This document shows, one piece after another, positions 23,298 through 33,283 of a stretch of 64,000 bases of DNA (the stretch's first letter is position 1; each line of letters starts with the position of its first letter). The position numbers and the translations under genes were made by a program. The DNA comes from Mesobacillus jeotgali. GTDB taxonomy: Bacteria; Bacillota; Bacilli; Bacillales; Cytobacillaceae. Below the pieces are notes generated by a model that saw nothing but the letters and a program-made list of their open reading frames with translations, made no database searches and was not told the origin of the DNA. The stretch is taken from NCBI RefSeq assembly GCF_900166585.1, contig NZ_FVZC01000009.1:1623444-1687443 (forward strand), in the 5' to 3' direction.

Positions 23298-26142
23298 GAT
23301 CGTTTCCTCCTCTATTTGTCTTTGTCAGTGCATCCCGAATAATCCTTGCCTGTTCTAACTTATGGGTATTCGGATCTCCTTCAGCAGGGCTTGAACGCCT
23401 TCTGCGGCCAATATAAGCTACTTCAAGTCCGTTTGGAGCTGCTTCATTAATTCTAGGTTCAACAAATGTCCAGGCACCCATGTTTTTCGGTTCTTCCTGT
23501 ACCCAAACAATTTCTTTCAAGTTTGGATAACGACCGAACAATTCTCTGAGAGCCTCCAGTGGGAAAGGATAGATTTCTTCAATTCTCAAAATATGCAGCC
23601 AGTCATTTTCAGCGCCACTAAGCTGTTCGGCAATATCGATGCTCACCTTGCCAGTACATAATACAATTCTTTCAACTTGCTCCGGATTCGCACCAAGTCC
23701 TGGCTGTTCGATAATAGGTTCAAAGCTTCCTTCTGATAATTGCGAAGGATCTGCTGCTACAAGCGGGTTCCTCAGCAGACTCTTTGGTGTCATTAAGACT
23801 AGCGGGCGAACCGATTCCTGCTTGAGAATCTTCGCTTGCCTTCTGAGGATATGGAAATATTGTGCCGCAGAGGAAAGGTTTGCGACAGTCCAGTTATTTT
23901 CTGCAGCCAAAGTTAAAAACCTTTCCACTCTGCCGCTAGAATGTTCAGGACCTTGTCCTTCATATCCATGAGGCAAAAGCATGACCAGACCTGATTTCTG
24001 GCCCCATTTTGCCCTGCCGGCCGCCAAGAACTGATCAAACAGGACCTGGGCAGCATTAGCGAAATCTCCATACTGAGCTTCCCAAAGTACCAGCGTTTCG
24101 GGAGCAAAAACATTATAGCCATATTCAAAACCAACAACGGCCGCTTCAGATAATGGGCTGTTATGGATGGAGAAAGAAGCCCTGGCATCTGGCAGTGTAT
24201 GGAGCGGTGAAAATTGTTCCCCGGTATTGCTGTCGTGAAGGACAAGATTCCTTTGGGCAAAAGTTCCGCGTTCCGAGTCTTGTCCTGTCAATCTTACTGG
24301 TGTCCCTTCCTGTATAATGGATGCGAAAGCAAGGGTTTCTGCAAGGCCCCAATCGATTTTTCCATTTTCAGAGAAAGCTTCCTGCCTTCTTTGAAGAATT
24401 TTCGCCAGTTTATTAAAGACATTGAACCCTTCCGGCCAATTTAGGAGGTCATGATTAATTTTCCTGAGAATATCGGCTGGGACACCTGTATCGATTCTTG
24501 GAATCCCCATTTCTACTACATCCGGAATATCCGGCTCTCTTTGAACCTCTTTTTCTGCCTTAGGAACTTTTTCATTGGCAGATATTAATTTCGAGTTAAT
24601 TTTCTCTTCTATTTCAGTTCGTTTTTCGTCTGTAAAAACACCCTGTGATACAAGCTTTTCGCCATAGATAGCTTTGACTGTCGGATGATTGTGCACAAGC
24701 TTATACATTTCCGGATTTGTCGTCATCGGTTCATCCATTTCATTGTGACCGAATCGACGGTAACCAATCAGGTCAATCAAGAAGTCCTTGCCAAATGCCT
24801 TCCTGTATTCGAATGCCAGCCTTGCTGCCATCAAACATGCCTCGGGATCGTCAGCATTGACATGGATGATTGGTATTTCATACCCTTTTGCAAGGTCACT
24901 GGCATACCGTGTAGATCTTGAATCCATAGATTCGGTTGTGAACCCGATAGTATTGTTAGCAATAATATGAATGGTACCGCCTGTCTTATAGCCCTGTAAG
25001 CGGCTTAAATTCAAAGTTTCCGCTACAATACCCTGCCCAGGAAATGCCGCATCTCCATGGATCAGGATTGCCATGGCTTTTACAGGATCATATTTTGCAT
25101 ATCCAGGTTGATTGCGTTCATCTTGCGCAGCTCGTGTAAAGCCCTCTACCACTGCGCCGGCGAACTCAAGGTGACTTGGATTATTGGCTAAAGTCAATCT
25201 TGCATTGGCGGTACTTTCCGATTTGATTTTACGGTCAATTCCAAGGTGGTACTTTACATCCCCTGTCCAGCCAAAATTAATTCCGATTGAACCCTCTGAA
25301 GGAACTAATTCCTTATTTGGTGCATGCTGGAACTCCGCAAAAATCATTTCATAAGGCTTGCCCAGAACATGGGCAAGTACACTGAGCCTTCCCCTGTGCG
25401 CCATTCCGATATTAATTGTTTCGACTCCATGATTGACAGCTCCGGCTATAACTTCGTCCATCAGTGGCACCATTGCATCGAGACCTTCAATCGAGAAACG
25501 CTTCTGCCCAACGAATGTCCTATGCAGGTATTTCTCAAAGTTTTCCACTTCTGCAAGCCGCTCATATAAGCCTATCTTCCGCTCTGCTTCTACTTTAGGA
25601 ATCAATTCTCCTGATTCTACTTTATTTCTTAGCCATTCTTTTTCATTCTCTTGATTCACATGCTCAAATTCGTAGGCAATCGTATTAGAATATACCTTTT
25701 TCAGATACTCAAAAGCTTCTTTACCATTTTCTACAGAAGAAGGAGCGCTTGGGCATATTAAATCCACAGGGATGCTGTTTAGGTCATCATAAGTCAGTCC
25801 CCACTTTTCCAAGCTCTCAATTCGCTCATCTGGCCTTCCGAATTGTAATGGATATATATTTGCAGATAAATGCCCATTCGAACGTATATAATCTGCATAT
25901 CTTAACGCTGCCGCGATTTTGCCAGGATTACCTGAAGTATGTGCTGCTTGCAGCTTCTGATCAGTTCCAGGTTGATCAATTGACTTTCTTTTATCAGAGT
26001 GCAGCACAAAGTATTCCCTGATATCCGGGTCTACTGCTTCTGGGTTCTGCAAAAACAATTCATATAATTCTTCTACGTACCCCTGGTTAGCTCCGTGAAA
26101 TCCCGGCCATTCCATTCGTTTTTCCGTAATTGGCTTCTTCAC
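23284..26142 (-). CDS. odhA: 2-oxoglutarate dehydrogenase E1 component
   Basis: 952 residues from GTG 26142. This thiamine-diphosphate enzyme decarboxylates 2-oxoglutarate and loads the E2 lipoyl arm. Visible are [11 protein letters not shown], the ThDP motif [10 protein letters not shown] to [19 protein letters not shown] contacts and the C-terminal [11 protein letters not shown]. The N-terminal [19 protein letters not shown] is the typical short Bacillus E2-contact segment. GTG is favoured because AGGGGG sits 7 nt upstream; an in-frame ATG at 26160 lies before that site. Confidence 0.96.
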   Translation of the reverse strand: MKKPITEKRMEWPGFHGANQGYVEELYELFLQNPEAVDPDIREYFVLHSDKRKSIDQPGTDQKLQAAHTSGNPGKIAAALRYADYIRSNGHLSANIYPLQFGRPDERIESLEKWGLTYDDLNSIPVDLICPSAPSSVENGKEAFEYLKKVYSNTIAYEFEHVNQENEKEWLRNKVESGELIPKVEAERKIGLYERLAEVENFEKYLHRTFVGQKRFSIEGLDAMVPLMDEVIAGAVNHGVETINIGMAHRGRLSVLAHVLGKPYEMIFAEFQHAPNKELVPSEGSIGINFGWTGDVKYHLGIDRKIKSESTANARLTLANNPSHLEFAGAVVEGFTRAAQDERNQPGYAKYDPVKAMAILIHGDAAFPGQGIVAETLNLSRLQGYKTGGTIHIIANNTIGFTTESMDSRSTRYASDLAKGYEIPIIHVNADDPEACLMAARLAFEYRKAFGKDFLIDLIGYRRFGHNEMDEPMTTNPEMYKLVHNHPTVKAIYGEKLVSQGVFTDEKRTEIEEKINSKLISANEKVPKAEKEVQREPDIPDVVEMGIPRIDTGVPADILRKINHDLLNWPEGFNVFNKLAKILQRRQEAFSENGKIDWGLAETLAFASIIQEGTPVRLTGQDSERGTFAQRNLVLHDSNTGEQFSPLHTLPDARASFSIHNSPLSEAAVVGFEYGYNVFAPETLVLWEAQYGDFANAAQVLFDQFLAAGRAKWGQKSGLVMLLPHGYEGQGPEHSSGRVERFLTLAAENNWTVANLSSAAQYFHILRRQAKILKQESVRPLVLMTPKSLLRNPLVAADPSQLSEGSFEPIIEQPGLGANPEQVERIVLCTGKVSIDIAEQLSGAENDWLHILRIEEIYPFPLEALRELFGRYPNLKEIVWVQEEPKNMGAWTFVEPRINEAAPNGLEVAYIGRRRRSSPAEGDPNTHKLEQARIIRDALTKTNRGGNDHGRN

Positions 26143-26242
26143 CGTATAACCCCCTTGCATAGCTAAAAGTTTGCTAATTATTTGTTACCCTGTCGTACCC
26201 TTTTTTAACGGCTTATTCAAAGAATAATAATATAATTCAGAT

Positions 26243-26256
26243 TACAAACGTTTACA
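26243..26256 (-). promoter_or_regulatory. Possible cre site upstream of odhA
   Basis: Minus strand TGTAAACGTTTGTA fits TGWAANCGNTNWCA at 12 of 14 positions, about 100 bp ahead of odhA. TCA-cycle genes are often carbon-repressed in Bacillus. Weak support. Confidence 0.35.
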
Positions 26257-26357
26257 ATAATATTTTAACATGATATTTTCTTTTAACCAAAGGTTTTGAC
26301 TGTCTTAATAGTGTTAATTACCTTGCTTACTTTTATTATTTCGAAAAAATGAAGGCA

Positions 26358-26384
26358 TAAAAAAAAACCGGAATAACCGGTTGT
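26358..26384 (-). terminator. Terminator after the 79-residue gene
   Basis: AACCGG/CCGGTT followed on the minus strand by T9 or more. Confidence 0.8.
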
Positions 26385-26398
26385 AGTTTTTAGGTATA

Positions 26399-26638
26399 TC
26401 ATAGATTCATCATTGTCACAAACATATTTTTAGGGGCAAATAGGTTATTCCTCTTTTCAATCTGATTCGCTTCAATCATTTCGCTGTGTTCAACTGGTAA
26501 ATCGGTGTGTCCGCATGTAATGGACTTTTGGAACCGGGTACCTGCATTGAAAATATCGACTCCATCATTATTGGTGAATCCGACATTTTCTTCATGCAGA
26601 GAGAAACGATGATGACAAGTTTTTTTTGATTCGCTCAT
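26399..26638 (-). CDS. Small hypothetical protein with His/Cys-rich N-terminus
   Basis: 79 residues, no family recognised. CHHRF near residue 8 and ITCGHTD near 41-46 could bind a metal. AGGAGG lies 7 nt ahead of the ATG and a clear terminator follows, so it is very likely expressed. It sits alone between odhA and mnmH, both on the same strand. Confidence 0.7.
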   Translation of the reverse strand: MSESKKTCHHRFSLHEENVGFTNNDGVDIFNAGTRFQKSITCGHTDLPVEHSEMIEANQIEKRNNLFAPKNMFVTMMNL

Positions 26639-26726
26639 AATTCATCCTCCTATAATTAGTTCCTTAAGTAATTATATGTTGAATAGTCCGAATATTCAGT
26701 GATAAAAATCATAAAAGAAAAGGAAA

Positions 26727-26764
26727 GCAATTAGAATTGCCCTCCTTTCTTATTTACCATTACA
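26727..26764 (-). terminator. Terminator after mnmH
   Basis: AAGGAAAGCA/TTGCCCTCCTTTCTT type stem with one bulge, followed on the minus strand by TTTTCTTTTAT. Confidence 0.65.
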
Positions 26765-26772
26765 TCAAATTC

Positions 26773-27831
26773 TTAAACCACTGTTGAGTCAAGGAATTTA
26801 TTTCTAATTTCTTTTTCCAGCTGAACCAATACATCAGAATCATCGGCATCAATCTCAATAAAAGGGCCAGTATATTCTAAAAGGGCATGTCCATAACGGG
26901 GGTCATAATAATGAACTAACAATATCTCAATCAATAAATGATAATTCTTTTCTTTCAAAGCGACTTGAAGTGAAGCTGCTGCGTCCTGCGGCAGCCTTTT
27001 AAGAAGCTTTGTAACCTTTTCATGTACCTCTTCTTCAAACCAGCTCTCTTCTTTAAAAGGAGATACATACTCATCGTATATTCGTTGAACCCTTTTTGAA
27101 ACTGAACTATTCACAAGAAAATGTATACCGTCCGCCTTTTTCTCAAGAATCTCTTCAGGCTGCGCCGCCCTTCCAATCCTTTTGCTTTCAGCCTCAATGA
27201 TAAAATATGAAGAGCCTTCAATTTCCTTCAGCCGGTCAAATAGCAGAGCATCAAAGGTTTTTTGATTATGGGCTTCTCCCTTGCCAATCATTCCAAAAAT
27301 CGATCCTCTATGATTTGCCATTTGTTCAAGATCGACTACTGGGTAGCCTTTTTCCTGAAGAGCTTTTAAAAGATCTGTCTTTCCTGTCCCGGTCATTCCA
27401 TGCAATACAACAGCTCGCTGAGGCAGCAACTTGGGAATTTTTTCGAGAATATATTCCCTGTATGCGCGGTAACCGCCTTCAAGTCTATAAGAAGGTACAC
27501 CCGCAAACTCGAGGAATGATGCAACAGATTTGCTTCTCATTCCACCTCTCCAGCAATGTATAACAGGTTCAGAACCGGTCTTCTTCATTTCTTTAATTTC
27601 ACCCAGAAGACCTGGCAGCTTGGGAGAAACGACTTCCATTGCTCGCCACTTAGCCGCCTCCTCTCCTGATTGTTTGTATAATATGCCGATTTCCTGTCTT
27701 TCCTCATCTGTAAACAGCGGGATATTTACTGATCCCGGTATCGCAGAATCGCGATGCTCTATCGGCGCTCTGACATCCACAGGTATATATTTTTTTGAAC
27801 TGATTAATTCTTGTACAGATATGTCTTTCAT
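26773..27831 (-). CDS. mnmH: tRNA 2-selenouridine synthase
   Basis: 352 residues. The N-terminal rhodanese domain has its active Cys93 in HCWRGGMRS, the diagnostic MnmH/SelU form. The C-terminal part has a P-loop, GMTGTGKT (145-152). It replaces sulfur by selenium at the wobble uridine of some tRNAs, via a geranylated intermediate, using selenophosphate. Full length. Its presence implies that the cell makes selenophosphate (selD elsewhere), which bears on the TGA-containing gene at 17.9 kb. Confidence 0.95.
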   Translation of the reverse strand: MKDISVQELISSKKYIPVDVRAPIEHRDSAIPGSVNIPLFTDEERQEIGILYKQSGEEAAKWRAMEVVSPKLPGLLGEIKEMKKTGSEPVIHCWRGGMRSKSVASFLEFAGVPSYRLEGGYRAYREYILEKIPKLLPQRAVVLHGMTGTGKTDLLKALQEKGYPVVDLEQMANHRGSIFGMIGKGEAHNQKTFDALLFDRLKEIEGSSYFIIEAESKRIGRAAQPEEILEKKADGIHFLVNSSVSKRVQRIYDEYVSPFKEESWFEEEVHEKVTKLLKRLPQDAAASLQVALKEKNYHLLIEILLVHYYDPRYGHALLEYTGPFIEIDADDSDVLVQLEKEIRNKFLDSTVV

Positions 27832-27977
27832 TTTTCCAATTGACCTCCGTGGTCGCTATAGTGAAAATGCTTAAAAATTTTAATTTGGCTCTTTACGTTA
27901 TGTCGTTCTGGGCAAATTTACAAAAAACAATCATTTCAAAAACATCCTCTAACTTTTAAAAGGAAGCATTCATCTTT

Positions 27978-28154
27978 TTTAATGGCTATTTCTGAGAAAT
28001 GGTTGTTAAAATCCTAAAAACGTGATAAAAGCCATTTTGCAGGCTGCAAAAAGTTGGCAAGCTCTTTTCTCTTAATAGTGAAGAAACTTGGGTAATTCCA
28101 TCCTATTTTGTAGTCATTAGCAACAAAGTTTGAGAAAAGAGCCTTTTTAATAAG
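27978..28154 (+). repeat. Dispersed ~190-bp element, copy B
   Basis: Shares GGTTGTTAAAATCCT, ACGTGATAAAAGCCATTTTG, GGCAAGCTCTTTTCTCTTA, TAATTCCATCCTATTTTG and TTAGCAACAAAGTTTGAG with copy C. It ends with AGAGCCTTTTTAATAAG, which inverts to resemble its own start. A 65-codon minus-strand frame inside it is not a gene. Confidence 0.8.
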
Positions 28155-28180
28155 CTCCATCGTATCATATTTTTGACGAG

Positions 28181-28207
28181 AAAAAAACCGCAGTGCGTCT
28201 GCGGTCA
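28181..28207 (-). terminator. Terminator overlapping the stop of the 194-residue gene
   Basis: ACCGCAG/CTGCGGT followed on the minus strand by T7. Confidence 0.85.
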
Positions 28208-28789
28208 ACACGAAAATTGAATACCTACCAGCTTGCTGATGGCCTTGCAGAATTCAGCCCACTCTTCCGGATAGGATTCAAGACCTCTGCTTTCGTATGT
28301 CTTTCCTTTTGTTTTTAGCGTAACGGACCAGCTTGTACCATCCACGATAATTCCTTCTGTTTGGTAATCATCCTGCCAGTCCCACAACCTTAGTGAATAA
28401 AGTTGGTTTTTGAGTTCTTCTACATTGCCATAGGTACCAGCCTTTAGAGAACCCGTGGCTTTCGCGTCGAGATGCCACTCAAAATATGTGAAAGTATTTC
28501 TTTTAAAATCTATTCGCACTCGCATTTCAGGACCTGGATAACCATGCAGCACGACTGTAAGCAGCAAAGCTTCTTTGTCCGGCCTTATTGATACAGTTTC
28601 ATCATTTATTATAAACAATTCAGTATTGCTGGTTATTAAAGTTTTAATATATCCAGGTTCAAAAATGATTTGTGATTGAGATTCACAAGTTTGGCCAGGT
28701 ATTTGCTCACTCATTTCCTCGCAGATGGCTGGAATCGTTACGTTTCCCCTCTTTTCAAGGATTGCGAGAATCGCCTCGTATATTTTCAT
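28205..28789 (-). CDS. Hypothetical protein with N-terminal winged-helix-like segment
   Basis: 194 residues from ATG 28789 (AAGGAAG upstream). The first 70 residues (MKIYEAILAILEKRGNVTIP) look like a HARE-HTH or winged-helix fold as in RNA polymerase delta. The rest, rich in beta strands and aromatic residues (YFEWHLDA, LRLWDWQDDY), is unfamiliar. No signal peptide. It may be a DNA-binding or phage-type protein. Function unknown. Confidence 0.65.
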   Translation of the reverse strand: MKIYEAILAILEKRGNVTIPAICEEMSEQIPGQTCESQSQIIFEPGYIKTLITSNTELFIINDETVSIRPDKEALLLTVVLHGYPGPEMRVRIDFKRNTFTYFEWHLDAKATGSLKAGTYGNVEELKNQLYSLRLWDWQDDYQTEGIIVDGTSWSVTLKTKGKTYESRGLESYPEEWAEFCKAISKLVGIQFSC

Positions 28790-28798
28790 TTTGGTCAA

Positions 28799-29190
28799 CT
28801 TCCTTTTATAAAGCTAATTACTTCGCCAATTTTTTCACACTTTATTTACATAAAGTATATAAAATAGAAACTGGTGTGTACTGTAACAAATCGCACGTTT
28901 TTCTAAGAAATAATGCTGACAAAAACCGACAAGCTTTTTACCGGAAATAAAGTCAGTGTAGGATTTTGTCTGATTATGCGCTTTCCCAAGAAATAATTTT
29001 CGGAATAGACAGAAAATATTTCAACAAATTATCGTTGCTTAACTGCTGCTTTCCGCAAACATATTTTTAAGCAAGACTGTAATTACTTTAATTCTGCATA
29101 AAAAATAAGCTTAAAGGATAGCGGTTATTGTTTAAGAAGGTGAGAATACTGGTATAAAAGAGAAAGAAATTGTTCAGGAGTGAGATAAAA
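28799..29190. other. Intergenic stretch between divergent genes
   Basis: About 390 bp of AT-rich sequence between a minus-strand hypothetical gene and a plus-strand methyltransferase gene. TATAAA near 29153 may be a -10 for the latter. I see no RNA family, repeat or credible reading frame. Confidence 0.4.
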
Positions 29191-29790
29191 ATGATAGAAT
29201 CGTTGGCGAAGCAGTTCGAGAAGCCCAGAGGGATTCTTGGAAAACTAGCAGGTACGATCATGTATTTTGAAAACCGAAAAATCAATCAGTGGAGCATTAA
29301 AAAACTTCATGTTCAAAAAAACGACCGAATACTTGAGATTGGTTACGGACCGGGATACGGCATCAAAACTTTGATGTCCAATTATAAGTCTATTTTAGTG
29401 GATGGAATAGACTTATCCGATAAGATGATGAATGAAGCAGCCAGGAGGAACAAGAATTGGATTGAAACAGGAAAAGTGCAGCTGACTACCGGTAATGTTG
29501 CTGAGTTCCACCCCGATCATTGCTATAACAAAATAATATCGGTTAATAACTACCCCTTGTGGGACAAACCATTGATGTCATTGGAAGGTTTATATAAATT
29601 ACTCGAAAATGACGGAAGGATAGTCCTTACAGTCCAGCCGAGAGAAGAAGGAGCTGACGACGATACGGCGAAACAGCTAGGTATACAAATGAAAGAGGAT
29701 TTACTTAGAGCTGGTTTTAGAAATCCTGAAGTTTCATTCCTGAAGGTGAGACCGGTACTGACAGTATGCGTAACCGCCGAAAAAAAGTAA
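29191..29790 (+). CDS. Class I SAM-dependent methyltransferase
   Basis: 199 residues. Motif I is ILEIGYGPGYGIKTL. Motif II carries VDGIDLSDKMMNEA, and motif IV is near KIISVNNYPLW. The target is unknown; small-molecule or lipid methyltransferases of this size are common in Bacillus. ATG 29191 is chosen for AGGAGTGAG upstream. It is convergent with trpA, and its terminator follows at once. Confidence 0.85.
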   Translation: MIESLAKQFEKPRGILGKLAGTIMYFENRKINQWSIKKLHVQKNDRILEIGYGPGYGIKTLMSNYKSILVDGIDLSDKMMNEAARRNKNWIETGKVQLTTGNVAEFHPDHCYNKIISVNNYPLWDKPLMSLEGLYKLLENDGRIVLTVQPREEGADDDTAKQLGIQMKEDLLRAGFRNPEVSFLKVRPVLTVCVTAEKK

Positions 29791-29827
29791 CCGCTGCTTA
29801 AATAAGCAAGCAGCGGCATTTTAATTT
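29790..29827 (+). terminator. Terminator after the methyltransferase gene
   Basis: CCGCTGCTT/AAGCAGCGG (29791-29799, 29808-29816) followed by a TTTTAATTTTT tract. Confidence 0.85.
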
Positions 29828-29904
29828 TTCTATAAAGTTATAGGTGAACAAACACTTATACCGTTTCGCTGCTGTGGTATGAATTCAAAATCACCAGCGG
29901 AAAA

Positions 29905-30678
29905 TTAAACATTTACTTTTTCGGCGGATTTGATGAGATTCTTGATTTCTTCTAACTTATTCTGTTCGAATAAATCAATTATCTTACTGCCGACAATCAC
30001 ACCATCACAGTGTTTGCAAACTTCCTCGACTTGAGCTTCGGTTGAAACACCAAAACCAGCTAGAACTGGGACCGAGCTTGCACTTTTTACAGAGTTCAAA
30101 AATTCAGCAAGATCTTCACTGAACTTATTTCTTGTCCCGGTAATTCCTGTCACTGTAACTGCATAGATGAAACCTGTTGCCCTCTCTGCAATCTCTTTTA
30201 TCCTTTCCTTTGGCGTGGTAAGAGTGACGAGTCTGATTAATGATAATCCTGCCTGTTCAAATGAGCCAAGGACCAATTCTTCTTCCTCAATTGGAAGATC
30301 TGGGATAATACATCCGGACACCCCGGCATTGGCTGCGTCATGGGAGAACGCATCAATACCATATGCGACCAGCGGGTTCAAATAAGTCATTAATATCACA
30401 GGAATTGATACTTCATTCTTATAGGATTCTAAATTCTGAAGCACCTTTTTAACTGTAATTCCCCGGGCAAGCGCCCGTATTCCGGCTTTTTGAATTGTTG
30501 GTCCATCGGCAACAGGATCTGAAAATGGAATACCGATTTCAATCGCATCTGCTCCGCACTCCTGCAGGAAGAGCAGCTTCTCTTTCAGGCTCTCTAATCC
30601 CCCATCTCCAGCCATTATATATGGTACAAATGCTTTTTTACTTTTTTCAGTCAAGGCTTTCTCGATTCTATCCATCAT
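29905..30678 (-). CDS. trpA: Tryptophan synthase alpha subunit
   Basis: 257 residues, TIM barrel. Active residues lie in [14 protein letters not shown] (Glu, Asp) and the phosphate-binding GVIVGSKI. It cleaves indole-3-glycerol phosphate to indole, which is channelled to TrpB. It is the last gene of the operon and overlaps trpB by 4 bp (ATGA type). Confidence 0.96.
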   Translation of the reverse strand: MMDRIEKALTEKSKKAFVPYIMAGDGGLESLKEKLLFLQECGADAIEIGIPFSDPVADGPTIQKAGIRALARGITVKKVLQNLESYKNEVSIPVILMTYLNPLVAYGIDAFSHDAANAGVSGCIIPDLPIEEEELVLGSFEQAGLSLIRLVTLTTPKERIKEIAERATGFIYAVTVTGITGTRNKFSEDLAEFLNSVKSASSVPVLAGFGVSTEAQVEEVCKHCDGVIVGSKIIDLFEQNKLEEIKNLIKSAEKVNV

Positions 30679-31880
30679 TCTAGTCCTCCCATGCGATCTT
30701 TGATTGTCTGTACGTCTTTGTCGCCACGGCCAGATAAGCAGACAACGATACTCTCTTCCTTACTCATTCCTGCTGCAAGTTTGACTGCGTAGGCTATGGC
30801 ATGGGCGCTCTCCAAAGCTGGAATAATTCCTTCTAGCTTTGACAGTAGCTGGAATGCTTCCAGAGCTTCATCATCAGTAACTGATTCATATTTGACTCTG
30901 TTGATATCGTGCAGGTGGCTATGCTCCGGGCCTATTCCCGGGTAGTCAAGTCCCGCTGAAATTGAGTGGGCTTCCTGGATTTGGCCATCTTCATCCTGTA
31001 GCAGATACATCATTGCACCATGCAGAACCCCCGGCTTCCCTTTTGACAGCGACGCAGCATGTTTTTCGGTGGTCAGACCCAAGCCAGCTGCTTCAACACC
31101 ATAAATCGAAACACTCTCATCTTCAATGAATGGATAAAATAAACCAATTGAGTTGCTGCCTCCTCCAATACAGGCAACTAGGGCATCAGGAAGCTTCCCT
31201 TCTTTATCAAAAAATTGGCTTTTCGTTTCCTTGCCAATCACACTTTGAAAATCCCGTACCATTTTCGGGAACGGGTGAGGTCCCATTACGGATCCTAGAA
31301 TATAATGGGTATCCCTCACATTCGTCACCCAGTATCTGAGTGCTTCATTGACCGCGTCTTTCAGCGTTCCGCTGCCAGCATCGACACTGACAACTTTTGC
31401 GCCAAGAAGCTCCATTCTGAATACATTTAGCTGTTGGCGCCTGATATCCTCTTTACCCATAAAGATCACACATTCAAGATTCAGCAAGGCACAGACTGTT
31501 GCGGTGGCAACTCCATGCTGCCCAGCCCCCGTTTCTGCTACAATCTTCCTTTTTCCCATCCTCACAGCCAGCAATGCTTGGCCGACAGTATTATTAATTT
31601 TATGGGCTCCCGTATGATTAAGGTCCTCTCGCTTAAGGTATATCTTAGCTCCGCCAGCATGCTCGGTAAGATTTTCCGCCAGGTATAATGGAGTTTCTCT
31701 CCCAACATAATCCTTCATAAGCTTTTGCAGCTCAACATGGAATTCCTCATCTGCCAATGCTCTGTTGTACTCTTTCTCTAATTCCAGGACAGCTTGCATA
31801 AGTGTCTCGGGAACAAACCTTCCCCCGTAATTTCCGAAATGCCCCTTTTCATCCGGTAAATTATAAGTACTTGTAGTCAT
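30675..31880 (-). CDS. trpB: Tryptophan synthase beta subunit
   Basis: 401 residues. The PLP lysine is in [11 protein letters not shown] and the phosphate-binding loop is GGGSNSIG. It joins indole and serine to make tryptophan. It directly abuts trpF. Confidence 0.97.
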   Translation of the reverse strand: MTTSTYNLPDEKGHFGNYGGRFVPETLMQAVLELEKEYNRALADEEFHVELQKLMKDYVGRETPLYLAENLTEHAGGAKIYLKREDLNHTGAHKINNTVGQALLAVRMGKRKIVAETGAGQHGVATATVCALLNLECVIFMGKEDIRRQQLNVFRMELLGAKVVSVDAGSGTLKDAVNEALRYWVTNVRDTHYILGSVMGPHPFPKMVRDFQSVIGKETKSQFFDKEGKLPDALVACIGGGSNSIGLFYPFIEDESVSIYGVEAAGLGLTTEKHAASLSKGKPGVLHGAMMYLLQDEDGQIQEAHSISAGLDYPGIGPEHSHLHDINRVKYESVTDDEALEAFQLLSKLEGIIPALESAHAIAYAVKLAAGMSKEESIVVCLSGRGDKDVQTIKDRMGGLE

Positions 31881-32498
31881 CTAAATTTCCTCCCCTGCAG
31901 TCTTTGCATTTTTTATAAAATGTTTTATTTTTATGAAATCCTTTTCTCCATTTGTTTCTACCCCGCTGCTCACATCCACCATAAACGGGTTGACCTTGGA
32001 AATCGCCAGTTTGACGTTTTCAGGATTGAGCCCTCCTGCCAATATCTTATTTTTATTTGACTGGTCAAGAAACCTTGCTAAATCCCAATCAAAACTTGAT
32101 CCATTTCCTCCTCGATATTTTCCTGGGGGACTATCAAGGAGCATATAGTCAGCATTTAAACCCTCAATTTCTTTAAGATCTTCCTGTGACTTAACGGAAA
32201 CAGATTTTATTAAAGGCAGACCGATTGATCGAAAATCTGCGAGAAGTTCTTCACCGTGAAGCTGGATATGAGTCAGTCCTGCAGTCTCGGCGATTTCCTT
32301 GATTTTGGCAGGATCCTCATTTACAAATACTCCCACCTTCCAGATGTCTTCAGGCAAGGCTTCGATTATTTCTTTTGCTTCTAAAACTTTTATTTTTCTT
32401 TTGCTGTCCGCAAATACGAAACCAAGCGCATCCGCCCCGCATTTAAATGCGTGCTTTGCTGCTTCAATGGTTTTAATTCCGCAAATCTTAACTTTCAT
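31881..32498 (-). CDS. trpF: Phosphoribosylanthranilate isomerase
   Basis: 205 residues from ATG 32498, chosen because GAGGG is 6 nt upstream (an in-frame ATG 6 bp earlier is too close to it). MKVKICGIKT with the catalytic Cys, and the catalytic Asp in LLDSPP, are visible. It isomerises PRA to CdRP. It overlaps the 3' end of trpC. Confidence 0.95.
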   Translation of the reverse strand: MKVKICGIKTIEAAKHAFKCGADALGFVFADSKRKIKVLEAKEIIEALPEDIWKVGVFVNEDPAKIKEIAETAGLTHIQLHGEELLADFRSIGLPLIKSVSVKSQEDLKEIEGLNADYMLLDSPPGKYRGGNGSSFDWDLARFLDQSNKNKILAGGLNPENVKLAISKVNPFMVDVSSGVETNGEKDFIKIKHFIKNAKTAGEEI

Positions 32499-33282
32499 GA
32501 TCATCCCTCACCATAGGAACAGTGAAATCTGCAAATGTTCCCATCATATCAAAGGAGGTCATGAATGTTTCCCCAATGAGCACCCCATTTGCTCCAGCTG
32601 CTGCTGCACGCTCTATATCAGCCCTGGTTTTCATTCCACTTTCACTGATCATTAATGCGCCTGATTTCTTGACAAGCGGGCCAAGCTTTTCAGTGTTTTC
32701 GATATTGACCTCGAAAGATTTTAAATCCCGATTATTGATGCCAATTAACGAAGCATTTATTTTCAGAGCTTTTTCTAAATCCATTTCATCATGAATTTCT
32801 ATTAAACACTCCAGCCCTTTTTGAGAAGCATATTCGTAAAGCTCTGCTAATTTGTCCTGCTGCAATGCTGAGGCAATCAGCAAAATAACATCTGCGCCGG
32901 CCGAATGAGCCATGTCAATTTGTATTTCATCGACGATAAAATCCTTGCAGAGAATCGGAATGTCAACTGCTTCTCTGACTTTTTTCAAATCATTGAAGGA
33001 ACCCTTAAAACCTTTTTCATCCGTTAAAACAGATATAGCCGATGCCCCTGACCTGGCGTAAAGCTTCGCTTGCTGAACAGGGTCGAGGGAGAGATTAATG
33101 TCTCCTTTTGAAGGTGAAGCTCGCTTGAATTCAGAAATGATGGCCACATTATTTGCCTCTTTTAGTGTCTTGATTAATGAACGAGGGTTCAATCCCCCTC
33201 CAAGTTTATTCACTCCCGCTTTCTTCATCTCTTCTACTTCTATTCTTTTTCTTTCAATAATGGAATCAAGTATTGTCGTCAT
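32488..33282 (-). CDS. trpC: Indole-3-glycerol phosphate synthase
   Basis: 264 residues. VAIISEFKRASPSKG carries the catalytic Glu and Lys, ILCKDFIVDEIQI the second Lys, and LIGINNRDL the substrate-binding Asn. It closes the indole ring. One base separates it from trpD. Confidence 0.96.
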   Translation of the reverse strand: MTTILDSIIERKRIEVEEMKKAGVNKLGGGLNPRSLIKTLKEANNVAIISEFKRASPSKGDINLSLDPVQQAKLYARSGASAISVLTDEKGFKGSFNDLKKVREAVDIPILCKDFIVDEIQIDMAHSAGADVILLIASALQQDKLAELYEYASQKGLECLIEIHDEMDLEKALKINASLIGINNRDLKSFEVNIENTEKLGPLVKKSGALMISESGMKTRADIERAAAAGANGVLIGETFMTSFDMMGTFADFTVPMVRDDHES

Positions 33283-33283
33283 A

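Noticed and set aside
28014-28211. 65-codon minus-strand frame
   Set aside because: It lies inside copy B of the dispersed element and is not kept in copies A and C.
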